Shown here in pieces: positions 1 through 5,681 of a stretch of 9,400 nt of DNA. The notes under the pieces were generated by a model, which searched no databases, had not been told where the DNA came from, and saw only the letters and a list, made by a program, of their open reading frames with translations. This stretch comes from an uncultured Leptolyngbya sp. Lineage in GTDB: Bacteria > Cyanobacteriota > Cyanobacteriia > Phormidesmidales > Phormidesmidaceae. How positions within the stretch are numbered: the first letter of the stretch is position 1; every line of letters begins with the position of its first letter. The stretch spans positions 1 through 9,400 of the forward strand of contig CALBPH010000041.1 in NCBI GenBank assembly GCA_937899365.1, read 5' to 3'. Position numbers and translations under genes: made by a program.

Positions 1-979
1 GGCTAGCCTTATCAAGCTGATCGGAGGTTTGCTGAAATATTTGCCTAGGAGCTTCGGCTAAACCAATGCGGAACAACAAACCGGCTAACCGCAAACGTCG
101 CAGCTTCAATGTGGGCAGGTCAATAATCTGCCCCAGGGTTTCAGCCAGCGCAGAAACCTGCATAGAGGCCATGGGGTTGGCTGGGTCGCGCTCATCAATC
201 CTTTGCACCATACGCAAAAAGGCTTGGAGCTTGTTGGCGGCCAGGTTGCGATTGAGTTTGGAGGCCTGCCCTTCTAACTCCCAGAGTTCGCGTGTCTGGC
301 GGCTAACGGTGACTAGCTGCTGCTGACTACTCTGCAAATAGTTAACAATGCGAGCAACCACACCGCTCAGGTCGGTTGATGTATCTGAGGGATTGTTTGT
401 AAGAGCCTCGTAGCGTTCTGTCAGCTGATCGGCAAGAGCGCCATCGTAGGACCGCATGCGCTCAATCAGAATTTTGGCAGCGACTTCTACTGGGGCGCGG
501 TCAAAGGTCCAAAGGCCATAGAACTTGCGTTCGACATCTAAGCTGGGGACACTATCACTGCGATATTCGGCATCGGACAGCTCGTGACACAGCACCATGG
601 ACGCATAGCCAGGAGCCAAAATAATCAGGTTCCATTCCTGGGTCAGGCTATCGTCTGCGCTTAGGTCAACTAGATCGACATTGGAGAGGCGGCTGGTGGC
701 GTGATCACCAAAACCACTGTCAGGCACGGCTGCGATCGCAACACGCTGGGAACAGCGAGCAATATCTGAGTAGCGATCGGCCTCTTGCAGGTACCACTTA
801 CCCTGCTGAAACGTCACTAGCACCAAGGGTTCTGCCCCATCCGGCTGCTCTAAAATGTGATCTTCTAAGGCATGGCAAAGGGCCACCAGCGTATTCTTAA
901 AATACACACCATAGCTAGAAGGCATCTGCCCTTCGGGAAGAAGAGTCTTTAATTGATTGAGGGTAGACTCGGAATTCAT
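1..979 (-). CDS. DICT-domain sensory protein, 3' part cut by window edge
   Basis: The frame is open from an ATG at 979 to the window edge, giving 326 residues with no stop; the C-terminus lies outside. Residues about 28-170 look like the DICT sensor domain, found mainly in cyanobacterial signalling proteins. Visible pieces are the KNTLVALCHALED helix (28-40), strands around PLVLVTFQ (51-58) and EWNLIILAPGYASMVLCHEL (115-134), and FYGLWTFDR (153-161). A helical, probably coiled-coil linker follows (about 205-265). Then comes LRRLRLAGLLFRIGLAEAP (293-311), which resembles the helix of HD/HD-GYP domains that normally carries a His-Asp pair, with Phe-Arg in its place. I infer a cytoplasmic sensor or adaptor; its ligand is unknown. 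Only a weak purine-rich site precedes the start. It is transcribed divergently from the small gene at 1414. Assignment is from remembered family features, not a search. Confidence 0.75.
   Translation of the reverse strand, partial: MNSESTLNQLKTLLPEGQMPSSYGVYFKNTLVALCHALEDHILEQPDGAEPLVLVTFQQGKWYLQEADRYSDIARCSQRVAIAAVPDSGFGDHATSRLSNVDLVDLSADDSLTQEWNLIILAPGYASMVLCHELSDAEYRSDSVPSLDVERKFYGLWTFDRAPVEVAAKILIERMRSYDGALADQLTERYEALTNNPSDTSTDLSGVVARIVNYLQSSQQQLVTVSRQTRELWELEGQASKLNRNLAANKLQAFLRMVQRIDERDPANPMASMQVSALAETLGQIIDLPTLKLRRLRLAGLLFRIGLAEAPRQIFQQTSDQLDKAS
732..739. repeat. HIP1 palindrome inside the DICT-domain gene
   Basis: GCGATCGC in coding sequence, at the codons for VAIAAV near residues 80-85. 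Confidence 0.85.
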
Positions 980-1413
980 AACAAGATTCTTAGGGAATCA
1001 GATGAGCATCTAGCTACCAGACCATAAGCTGGCGTGACTGACTCCCAGATTCGTCCAAAATAAGGCTTATTCAAAGCAGTCAGGTCACTCTATGATTTCA
1101 TACTTTGATGAAAAGCGCGGCATGTCTGCACATAATGTTGTCTTGAATTTTCGTGGCGTCGAGATGTTTTTTGTAGCTGCCTCCATTGCCTGTGCCCCCT
1201 CAGACGTTATGAGACATCTGGACATCACGGGTTAATACAGGAAAGCGGTGTTACGCCCATGACTCTTGAGCAAGGATGCTTTAAACAGCCACAAATATTT
1301 TTTTCGTTATTAATCGATACAAAATAGGTAGCTGAAATGAGTAAAATTACTTACCTTGTATAGAGGCCTGCCTGATTATGATCGGTGGGACTTATCAAAA
1401 TCGAGTGAATACC
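980..1413. other. Divergent intergenic region, no confident gene
   Basis: This stretch separates the minus-strand DICT gene from the plus-strand small zinc-site gene, so it should carry promoters for both. I find no convincing -35/-10 pair. It contains a short hairpin-like TTTCAT/ATGAAA dyad (1096-1113), an unrecognised 47-codon plus-strand reading frame (1092-1235), and an eight-codon frame starting at 1337 that ends at 1363, just before an ATG at 1378. None of these is supported beyond being open. Confidence 0.5.
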
Positions 1414-1641
1414 ATGACTACCCCATCTGAAGAACAAAGCTGTCCTGTGTGCGGCGTCACTGTCATCAATGACGTGGTTCAATTTGCCAATGGTTCTAAG
1501 GGCACCCGTGCCAGACTCTATGCCAGGGTCTGTCAATATGCCAAAAAGCCCGACTGCATCAACCAAGACCAGACATTGATTGGTGAAGTACTTCAGGAAG
1601 ACGGCTTTATGGAAGCACCACAGATTAACTTGGGTAGCTAG
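1414..1641 (+). CDS. Small conserved protein with four-cysteine putative zinc site
   Basis: The protein is 75 residues from the ATG at 1414. Its core has CPVCG (residues 10-14), then after a short loop GTRARLYARVCQYAKKPDC (30-48), so the cysteines are arranged C-X2-C-X26-C-X7-C. That spacing suggests a zinc-ribbon or treble-clef fold. I recall small cyanobacterial hypothetical proteins with the same CPVC...GTR...L.ARVCQ...KPGC layout, which is why I treat it as real rather than a shadow; its function is unknown. The frame extends upstream to an ATG at 1378 (87 residues). An AGAGG lies 11 nt before that ATG, but the extra residues look non-conserved. The 1414 ATG has only a GAG eight bases upstream. 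The gene stands alone on the plus strand and converges on the SRPBCC gene with a 54-nt gap and no visible terminator. Confidence 0.65.
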   Translation: MTTPSEEQSCPVCGVTVINDVVQFANGSKGTRARLYARVCQYAKKPDCINQDQTLIGEVLQEDGFMEAPQINLGS

Positions 1642-1695
1642 GTGCCCCCATTGAAACAGGGCAGAGTTGAGGGAGTAACGGGGAAAACGGCCGTC

Positions 1696-2136
1696 TTAAA
1701 CCATTCGCTCTGCCACTTGCTTCAGCCGCTTGAGCTGGGCTTCCATATCTTGCTTGGTCCAAGTGGCGGCAAACTGTTTAAACCCAAAGGCCACTAGCGG
1801 GTTAGAAATTTCAAACTCAAACCGATTTACCAGGTTAGTTCCGGTGGCATCGGGGATACATTCCCAACGATCTTGGCCGACAAAAAAGCCAGTAAATGCC
1901 CACACCACCAAGCCAGGGCGACGCTCCACTACGGTACTGACCAAGCTGGGCTGTAGTAGTGGCACCTGGATGATAAATCGAGTTTGACTGTTTAAGTCCG
2001 TACTCCAAGTTTCTCCCATGGGTTCACAACGTAGGGCTGGGTTAAGCCACTGATGCATTAGGGTGCGATCGCAAATACATCGCTCAACGGTCGTAGCGCT
2101 GGCATTGATAAAAATCGACTGTTCAAAAACGCCCAT
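1696..2136 (-). CDS. SRPBCC (START/polyketide cyclase-like) family protein
   Basis: This 146-residue protein has the layout of the SRPBCC ligand-binding fold. An N-terminal strand (VFEQSIFINASATTV, 3-17) leads into a helix with HQWLNP (28-33). A run of antiparallel strands follows, including TRFIIQVPL (52-60), LVVWAFTGFFVGQDRWECIP (76-95) and GTNLVNRFEFEI (99-110). A long amphipathic C-terminal helix (about 115-145) would cover the cavity. There is no signal peptide or membrane segment, so it is probably cytoplasmic. Members bind lipids, polyketides or other hydrophobic ligands, and nothing here identifies the ligand. The ATG at 2136 lies only 10 nt after a strong terminator hairpin and has no Shine-Dalgarno sequence, so its promoter and translation start are unclear. 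It lies downstream of the chelatase-like gene on the same strand. Confidence 0.75.
   Translation of the reverse strand: MGVFEQSIFINASATTVERCICDRTLMHQWLNPALRCEPMGETWSTDLNSQTRFIIQVPLLQPSLVSTVVERRPGLVVWAFTGFFVGQDRWECIPDATGTNLVNRFEFEISNPLVAFGFKQFAATWTKQDMEAQLKRLKQVAERMV
2065..2072. repeat. HIP1 palindrome inside the SRPBCC gene
   Basis: GCGATCGC, the octamer over-represented in many cyanobacterial genomes. It lies in coding sequence and encodes the Cys-Asp-Arg of CICDRT. Confidence 0.85.
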
Positions 2137-2146
2137 AGAAAATCAC

Positions 2147-2186
2147 AAAAATGGTCGGTAGCGTTTACCCGCTACCGACCATTTTT
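2147..2186 (-). terminator. Intrinsic terminator of the chelatase-like gene
   Basis: A perfect 16-bp inverted repeat (arms 2147-2162 and 2171-2186, core GGTCGGTAGC/GCTACCGACC) encloses an eight-base loop. An A-run and a T-run at the outer ends complete the terminator pattern on either strand. It begins 28 nt after the stop codon of the minus-strand chelatase-like gene, which it most likely terminates. It also ends 10 nt before the ATG of the next gene on that strand. Confidence 0.88.
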
Positions 2187-2214
2187 ACTTAAACCAACTT
2201 AAACCACATTCAAA

Positions 2215-3462
2215 CTAATGACCGTGATGGGCGTGTTGCTCCTGCTTGTCGTGGTGGTGGCTATGCTCACCATGATGATGACTATGCTCACCATGGTGAT
2301 GGCCATCGTGATGATGATCGCCATGGTGGTGGTGACTATCGTGGCTGTGCAGGTCTTCAGCAATGCTGTCCCGGTGACTCTGGTTCACGGGGACCCCTTG
2401 ATCACCCATCAGATCCGAAATGAGTCCATCAACCCAGCCAGCGGCCATGGATAGAAACTCATCCGTGTCATTGACACAGGGCATTTGCACATAGGTGACA
2501 TCTGGGCGCTTACGGCGGAGATGACCAATAATGTGATCCACATCCAACAGCGTTTCGTGGTTTTCAGTCACAAAACCGATGGGCATAAACACCAGGGCAG
2601 TAGCCCCCAAATCCATCAGGTTTTGAGCCGCCAAGGTAACGTTGGGCTGGGTCCACTCAATCATCGGCGTATCGTGGTTTAGCCAGCCAATGGTCACCAA
2701 TGGATAGTTATAAATTAGGCGTTCCCGCACAGCGTCATAGAGCAGCTGACTCTCGGTAATGCCAGAGGTAAACCCTTTAGCCTTATGGGGACAGCCATGA
2801 TTCATCAGCACGATACCGGTTTGGGACGGTAGGTGGGCAACGGCTAGATGCTCACGAATTTTGTCCTCGACCTGACGAGCCAGCAGATCAATATAATCAG
2901 GCTGATTAAAGAAGGACGGCATGTAGCGAGTGCCTTGCAGCCAGTGATCCTCTCCACCTTGAAACGTCTGCGCCAGGGCTTTATTCACCTGCTCAACCGC
3001 AATACCACTGGTAAAGATAGAATCCACCACCAGCAGCGGATAGATTAATAGCTTAGTAAAGCCTTGAGCCTGAATCTCTGCTAATACCTGATGGGGCAAA
3101 TGGGGAGCACAGAAATTAAACGCCTTAAAGACGCTTACCCGCTCTCCCCACTTGGCTTGCAGATTTTTCTCAATGCCATCACGCTGACGTTCAAAAATGG
3201 CATTGTGGGGTGAAATGAAGTGATCGTGCTGATGATCCCACTCATGGCGATCAAATATAGCTAAGAGCTTAGCAATGGGGGGATAAATCCAGGTGGGAAC
3301 CGGAGCAAACTTTGCTGTCAGCAGATTAAGCGCTTGTTCGTTGTAGTTGGCAAAGTCTTCATAGCTCTCTACTTCGCCATATCCCATTAGCAAGACCGCT
3401 ACGCGATCGTCAGGGTTGTTTTCATCTGTATGAGATAGATGCGCGTGCGAAATCGCAACCAT
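2215..3462 (-). CDS. Ferrochelatase-family protein with histidine-rich C-terminal tail
   Basis: This protein has 415 residues from the ATG at 3462. Similarity to HemH-type class II chelatases is clear in the second half: GIVLMNHGCPH (216-226), PIGFVTENHETLLDVDH (294-310) and MPCVNDTDEF (327-336). His222 and Glu303 sit where HemH has its catalytic His and Glu. The first half has the VAVLLMGYGE strand (21-30) and an unusual His cluster, DRHEWDHQHDHF (71-82). The last 44 residues (372-415) contain 24 His with Gly, Asp, Glu and Ser, like metal-storing tails of nickel or cobalt proteins. I see no hydrophobic C-terminal segment like the one on the main cyanobacterial ferrochelatase. I infer a soluble metal chelatase or metal-handling relative; iron, cobalt and nickel are all possible. 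The frame extends to a GTG at 3522, but GAGG lies 10 nt before the 3462 ATG and the extra region overlaps a hairpin. Confidence 0.78.
   Translation of the reverse strand: MVAISHAHLSHTDENNPDDRVAVLLMGYGEVESYEDFANYNEQALNLLTAKFAPVPTWIYPPIAKLLAIFDRHEWDHQHDHFISPHNAIFERQRDGIEKNLQAKWGERVSVFKAFNFCAPHLPHQVLAEIQAQGFTKLLIYPLLVVDSIFTSGIAVEQVNKALAQTFQGGEDHWLQGTRYMPSFFNQPDYIDLLARQVEDKIREHLAVAHLPSQTGIVLMNHGCPHKAKGFTSGITESQLLYDAVRERLIYNYPLVTIGWLNHDTPMIEWTQPNVTLAAQNLMDLGATALVFMPIGFVTENHETLLDVDHIIGHLRRKRPDVTYVQMPCVNDTDEFLSMAAGWVDGLISDLMGDQGVPVNQSHRDSIAEDLHSHDSHHHHGDHHHDGHHHGEHSHHHGEHSHHHDKQEQHAHHGH
2218..2349 (-). repeat. Histidine-codon array with 21-bp tandem duplication
   Basis: These 44 codons encode the His-rich tail of the chelatase-like protein. 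Two adjacent 21-bp units (2260-2280 and 2281-2301) differ at two bases, and each encodes His-His-His-Gly-Glu-His-Ser in some register. Degenerate triplet runs surround them. This looks like local slippage or duplication expanding a metal-binding tail, so its length may vary between strains. Confidence 0.85.
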
Positions 3463-3479
3463 AAAAAATAAGCCTCGAA

Positions 3480-3519
3480 GGTGAGTTAGGCGTTTGCCAA
3501 GGCCTAACCGTATCTCACC
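3480..3519 (-). promoter_or_regulatory. Leader stem-loop upstream of the chelatase-like gene
   Basis: On the minus-strand transcript, GGTGAG pairs with CTCACC and GTTAGGC-type arms (TTAGGC/GCCTAA) pair inside it. This leaves a six-base one-sided bulge (ATACGG) and a ten-base loop. The structure ends 17 nt before the ATG at 3462 and just before the GAGG that serves as ribosome binding site. It could be a translational control element. It does not match the conserved cores I know for cobalamin or other metal riboswitches, and no U-run follows it as in a terminator. Confidence 0.45.
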
Positions 3520-3541
3520 CACTCAGGCAACATCCCCAGTC

Positions 3542-3547
3542 ATTGTA
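3542..3547 (-). promoter_or_regulatory. Possible -10 box for the chelatase-like gene
   Basis: TACAAT on the minus strand matches the sigma-70 -10 consensus at five of six positions. It would place a transcript start near 3535, so the leader would include the whole stem-loop at 3480-3519. No good -35 hexamer stands at the right distance, so the call is weak. Confidence 0.22.
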
Positions 3548-3658
3548 AGAATTTAAGACTCCTGATATGAATCGACATGCAGCTGTTGCCATGTGTTAAG
3601 TCTTGAGTTGTTGTGTTGTGAGATCAGCTACGGGGTTAGTCTAATCGGTTAATCACTG

Positions 3659-4759
3659 TTAATCACTCCACAGACGCCGCCGTTCAGGCCCTTTGAGCCG
3701 CCCATGGGTATCGCGCAACAGGGCTGGGATATCGAGCTGTTCTGGGCAACGGGGTAGACAGGCACCGCAATCGCTGCTGCGATTGCCCTGGCGACCGGGA
3801 AACCAGTGACCGGCCCGTTCAAACATCCCATAGCGGTACTGCCCAAACTGGGTCATGTCGTGGGCAACGGCCAGGTTCCGGAGTCGCAGTACTTCTGGAA
3901 TATTAATGACCTCCGGGCAAGGCAAACAGTCATAGCACTGGCGACAGGCTCCCAGCACAGACTGTTGCTCATGCCCTAGCCCGTCTAGAACGGTTTGTTC
4001 TTCGGCAGTTAGGGGGGCGACGCTATCGGCTACCTGCAACGGCCAATCTAGTTCAGCAGGGACGGCTGGCCCTACGCTTAGGGTGGTGATCCGCCTATCG
4101 CTTAGCAGCCAGCGATACGTAAGCAACAGCGGATCAAAGGGGGCGCATTGCTGCTTAAGCTTATTGGGGGGCGTGTAAAGCTGACCTCCTTTATCGCCGG
4201 GAGAAATGATAAAAATGCCTAAATCCCGCTGGTGGGCCAGTTCAATGGCAGCAGCATTACGCGGGTTGAAAAAATAATAGTGGAGGTTGATAAAGCTAAT
4301 AATTGGCAGTGCGATCGCATCCATCACCACCGCCAAGGACCCATGGCTAGCGGCCCCCACATGGCGCACACGACCATCCCCCAAGACCCGCACAAGTCCC
4401 GGCACCATGGCCTCAACCTGCTGCAAATGCTCAAGCGTGTTGACACCATGGACCGCCAGACAGTCAATGTAGTCAAGCCCTAGCCGCTCCAAAGATTCAT
4501 CCACCTGCTGCTCCACAGGGCTCCCCGGCAAAAGCTTAGTGGTCAGAACCAGCTCAGAGCGATTCAGCCCATCGAGAGCTTGGCCAATGTAGCGCTCGCT
4601 TTGGCCATAGCCTCGCGCTGTTTCAATATGGTTGATCCCGCGACCAACAGCCTCGAGCAGCACATGCCTCAGAGCCTCTGCGTTTTCCAAGCAACGCATT
4701 GTCCCTAGGGAAAACACAGACAGATTTAACTCAGTTTTACCAAAGCGCCTATAGTGCAT
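3659..4759 (-). CDS. Aldo/keto reductase with C-terminal 4Fe-4S ferredoxin-like domain
   Basis: The 366-residue protein begins MHYRRFGKTELNLSVFSLGT, typical of the AKR barrel. The active-site set can be read as Glu46 (in ETARGYG, where many members have Asp), Tyr51, Lys75 (TTK) and His104 (AVHG), and the barrel runs to about residue 255. A ferredoxin-like extension follows: CRQCYDCLPCP (272-282) gives four cysteines for one 4Fe-4S cluster. CGACLPRCP (331-339) gives three of the four expected for a second, with Ser328 where relatives I recall have Cys. The likely role is cytoplasmic NAD(P)H-dependent reduction coupled to Fe-S electron transfer; the substrate is unknown. Its ATG lies 27 nt after the nuclease-family stop on the same strand, which suggests one transcript. 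No strong ribosome binding site is visible. A ten-base tandem duplication (GTTAATCACT twice, 3648-3667) spans its stop codon. Confidence 0.85.
   Translation of the reverse strand: MHYRRFGKTELNLSVFSLGTMRCLENAEALRHVLLEAVGRGINHIETARGYGQSERYIGQALDGLNRSELVLTTKLLPGSPVEQQVDESLERLGLDYIDCLAVHGVNTLEHLQQVEAMVPGLVRVLGDGRVRHVGAASHGSLAVVMDAIALPIISFINLHYYFFNPRNAAAIELAHQRDLGIFIISPGDKGGQLYTPPNKLKQQCAPFDPLLLTYRWLLSDRRITTLSVGPAVPAELDWPLQVADSVAPLTAEEQTVLDGLGHEQQSVLGACRQCYDCLPCPEVINIPEVLRLRNLAVAHDMTQFGQYRYGMFERAGHWFPGRQGNRSSDCGACLPRCPEQLDIPALLRDTHGRLKGPERRRLWSD
4311..4318. repeat. HIP1 palindrome inside the aldo/keto reductase gene
   Basis: GCGATCGC in coding sequence, within the codons for DAIALP near residues 147-152. 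Confidence 0.85.
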
Positions 4760-4786
4760 TTGCTTAAACCATGCACCATCAAGCCA

Positions 4787-5284
4787 TTACTGATTAGAAG
4801 AACGCCCCTTCTGGGCAAAATCAGACGGACTCAAATTGGACACAAAATCCCGAAATGCTTCTTTCTCAGCTTCATCAGCTTCTCGATCAACCGGAATAGA
4901 CGCATCGGCCACCACCTCTTCCATCACCCATATGGGTGCCCCCATCCGCAAAGCTATGGAGATGGCATCACTAGGGCGCGAATCCAGCTCCTTAGTCACC
5001 TCCCCCTGTTTAACGGTCATGATGGCGTAGAACGTATTGTCCTTAAGAGAATGAATCACCACACGCTCTAGGGCCATCTCCCAGTCATCTAGTAAGTTGG
5101 CAAATAAATCATGGGTCATGGGACGCACAGACTCTTCATTTTCCAATGCAACGATAATTGCCCGAGCCTGTTCATTAGAAATAAAAATAGGCAGCGCTCG
5201 TCGTTCGGATGCATCACGCAGCAAAATGACAGGATTTCGCGAAACCGCATCCAAAGCAATGCCAGCAACTTTCATTTCGATCAT
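4787..5284 (-). CDS. Bifunctional nuclease (BFN, DUF151) family protein
   Basis: From the ATG at 5284 the protein has 165 residues and is almost entirely the BFN/DUF151 domain. Recognisable pieces are ALPIFISNEQARAI (30-43), MTHDLFANLLDDW (56-68), VVIHSLKDNTFYA (75-87), the hallmark DSRPSDAISIALR (101-113) and GAPIWVMEEV (115-124). An acidic helix and a short polar tail end it. The family is named for a plant member with DNase and RNase activity; the role of bacterial homologues is poorly settled. I see no UVR domain of the kind some homologues carry. AAGAGGA nine bases before 5284 fixes this start; the frame's extension to a TTG at 5323 would overrun that site. It probably shares a transcript with the aldo/keto reductase 27 nt downstream and diverges from ribE. 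Confidence 0.88.
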   Translation of the reverse strand: MIEMKVAGIALDAVSRNPVILLRDASERRALPIFISNEQARAIIVALENEESVRPMTHDLFANLLDDWEMALERVVIHSLKDNTFYAIMTVKQGEVTKELDSRPSDAISIALRMGAPIWVMEEVVADASIPVDREADEAEKEAFRDFVSNLSPSDFAQKGRSSNQ

Positions 5285-5293
5285 GGATATTAA

Positions 5294-5300
5294 TCCTCTT
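5294..5300 (-). promoter_or_regulatory. Ribosome binding site deciding the BFN start
   Basis: AAGAGGA on the minus strand, with a nine-base spacer to the ATG at 5284. It is one of the better Shine-Dalgarno sequences in this window and argues against the longer TTG start at 5323. Confidence 0.7.
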
Positions 5301-5350
5301 GGCTCCGCAGGAATCTGACCCAATAACTAGACTGTAGCACCTGAAAATTA

Positions 5351-5370
5351 CTCAAACTGTGTCAAACTGT
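5351..5370. repeat. Ten-base direct repeat upstream of the BFN gene
   Basis: CTCAAACTGT is followed directly by GTCAAACTGT, so nine bases recur at one helical turn. On the minus strand the junction forms a perfect TTGACA (5365-5360), but the best -10-like hexamer TACAGT (5336-5331) is 23 nt away, too far for a standard promoter. It could be a regulator site or a chance duplication. Confidence 0.4.
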
Positions 5371-5591
5371 TTTGGAAATATGGCTCCCAAGACCATATGA
5401 AGTATCAACAGCAAATAGTATGTGTATTGGCTGGTGGGCGCTGCTGATCCTCGATATGATTTCATCTGCGAGATACTGTCCTATGGCATATCTCGTTGAT
5501 CGGTTCATCCTCTAAATCAGCAACGGCAGCTGGTGCGATTAGTATTCCATCTCTAAGCTAAGAGAGTCCGCCCAGCTTATTGGCCATTGCA

Positions 5592-5630
5592 TAAAAATCT
5601 TTATTTAGATTCTAAAAATCTTTATCTAAA
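5592..5630. repeat. AT-rich 21-bp-spaced direct repeat before ribE
   Basis: TAAAAATCTTTATTTAGA (from 5592) recurs as TAAAAATCTTTATCTAAA (from 5613), with two mismatches in 18 bases and a period of 21 bp, two helical turns. The junction also forms the dyad TTTAGA-T-TCTAAA. The second copy ends 51 nt before the ribE start, a typical place for a promoter or operator. I do not recognise the motif. Confidence 0.6.
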
Positions 5631-5681
5631 GCCCTGCCTCCTAGATCCCCATGCACTTGTTCCTAGAATCATCATAAGAAT

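Larger units (their letters stand above)
5285..5681. other. Divergent spacer between the BFN gene and ribE
   Basis: This 397-nt stretch has no convincing gene and should hold the promoters of both flanking genes. It contains a ten-base direct repeat (5351-5370), a near-palindrome TCTCTAAGCTAAGAGA (5550-5565), and an AT-rich 21-bp direct repeat close to ribE (5592-5630). I looked for an FMN riboswitch core before ribE and did not see one. Confidence 0.55.

Noticed and set aside
66..326. Plus-strand frame of 86 codons near the left edge
   Set aside because: It lies antisense to the continuous DICT-domain frame, which has clear domain features.
1337..1363. Eight-codon leader peptide before the small zinc-site gene
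   Set aside because: It is too short to tell from chance, has no run of one amino acid and no attenuator hairpin after it.
2218..2454. Plus-strand frame rich in Met, Val and Leu
   Set aside because: It is the antisense reading of His codons (ATG and GTG) in the chelatase tail, so it mimics a membrane segment by accident.
3463..3522. GTG at 3522 as start of the chelatase-like gene
   Set aside because: It would translate through the hairpin, add a segment unlike the family, and lacks a ribosome binding site; the ATG at 3462 has GAGG.
3648..3667. GTTAATCACT tandem duplication over the reductase stop codon
   Set aside because: It is a simple ten-base duplication with no dyad or spacing that suggests a regulator site.
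5631..5681. FMN riboswitch before ribE
   Set aside because: None of the conserved FMN-box sequence is visible in the spacer.
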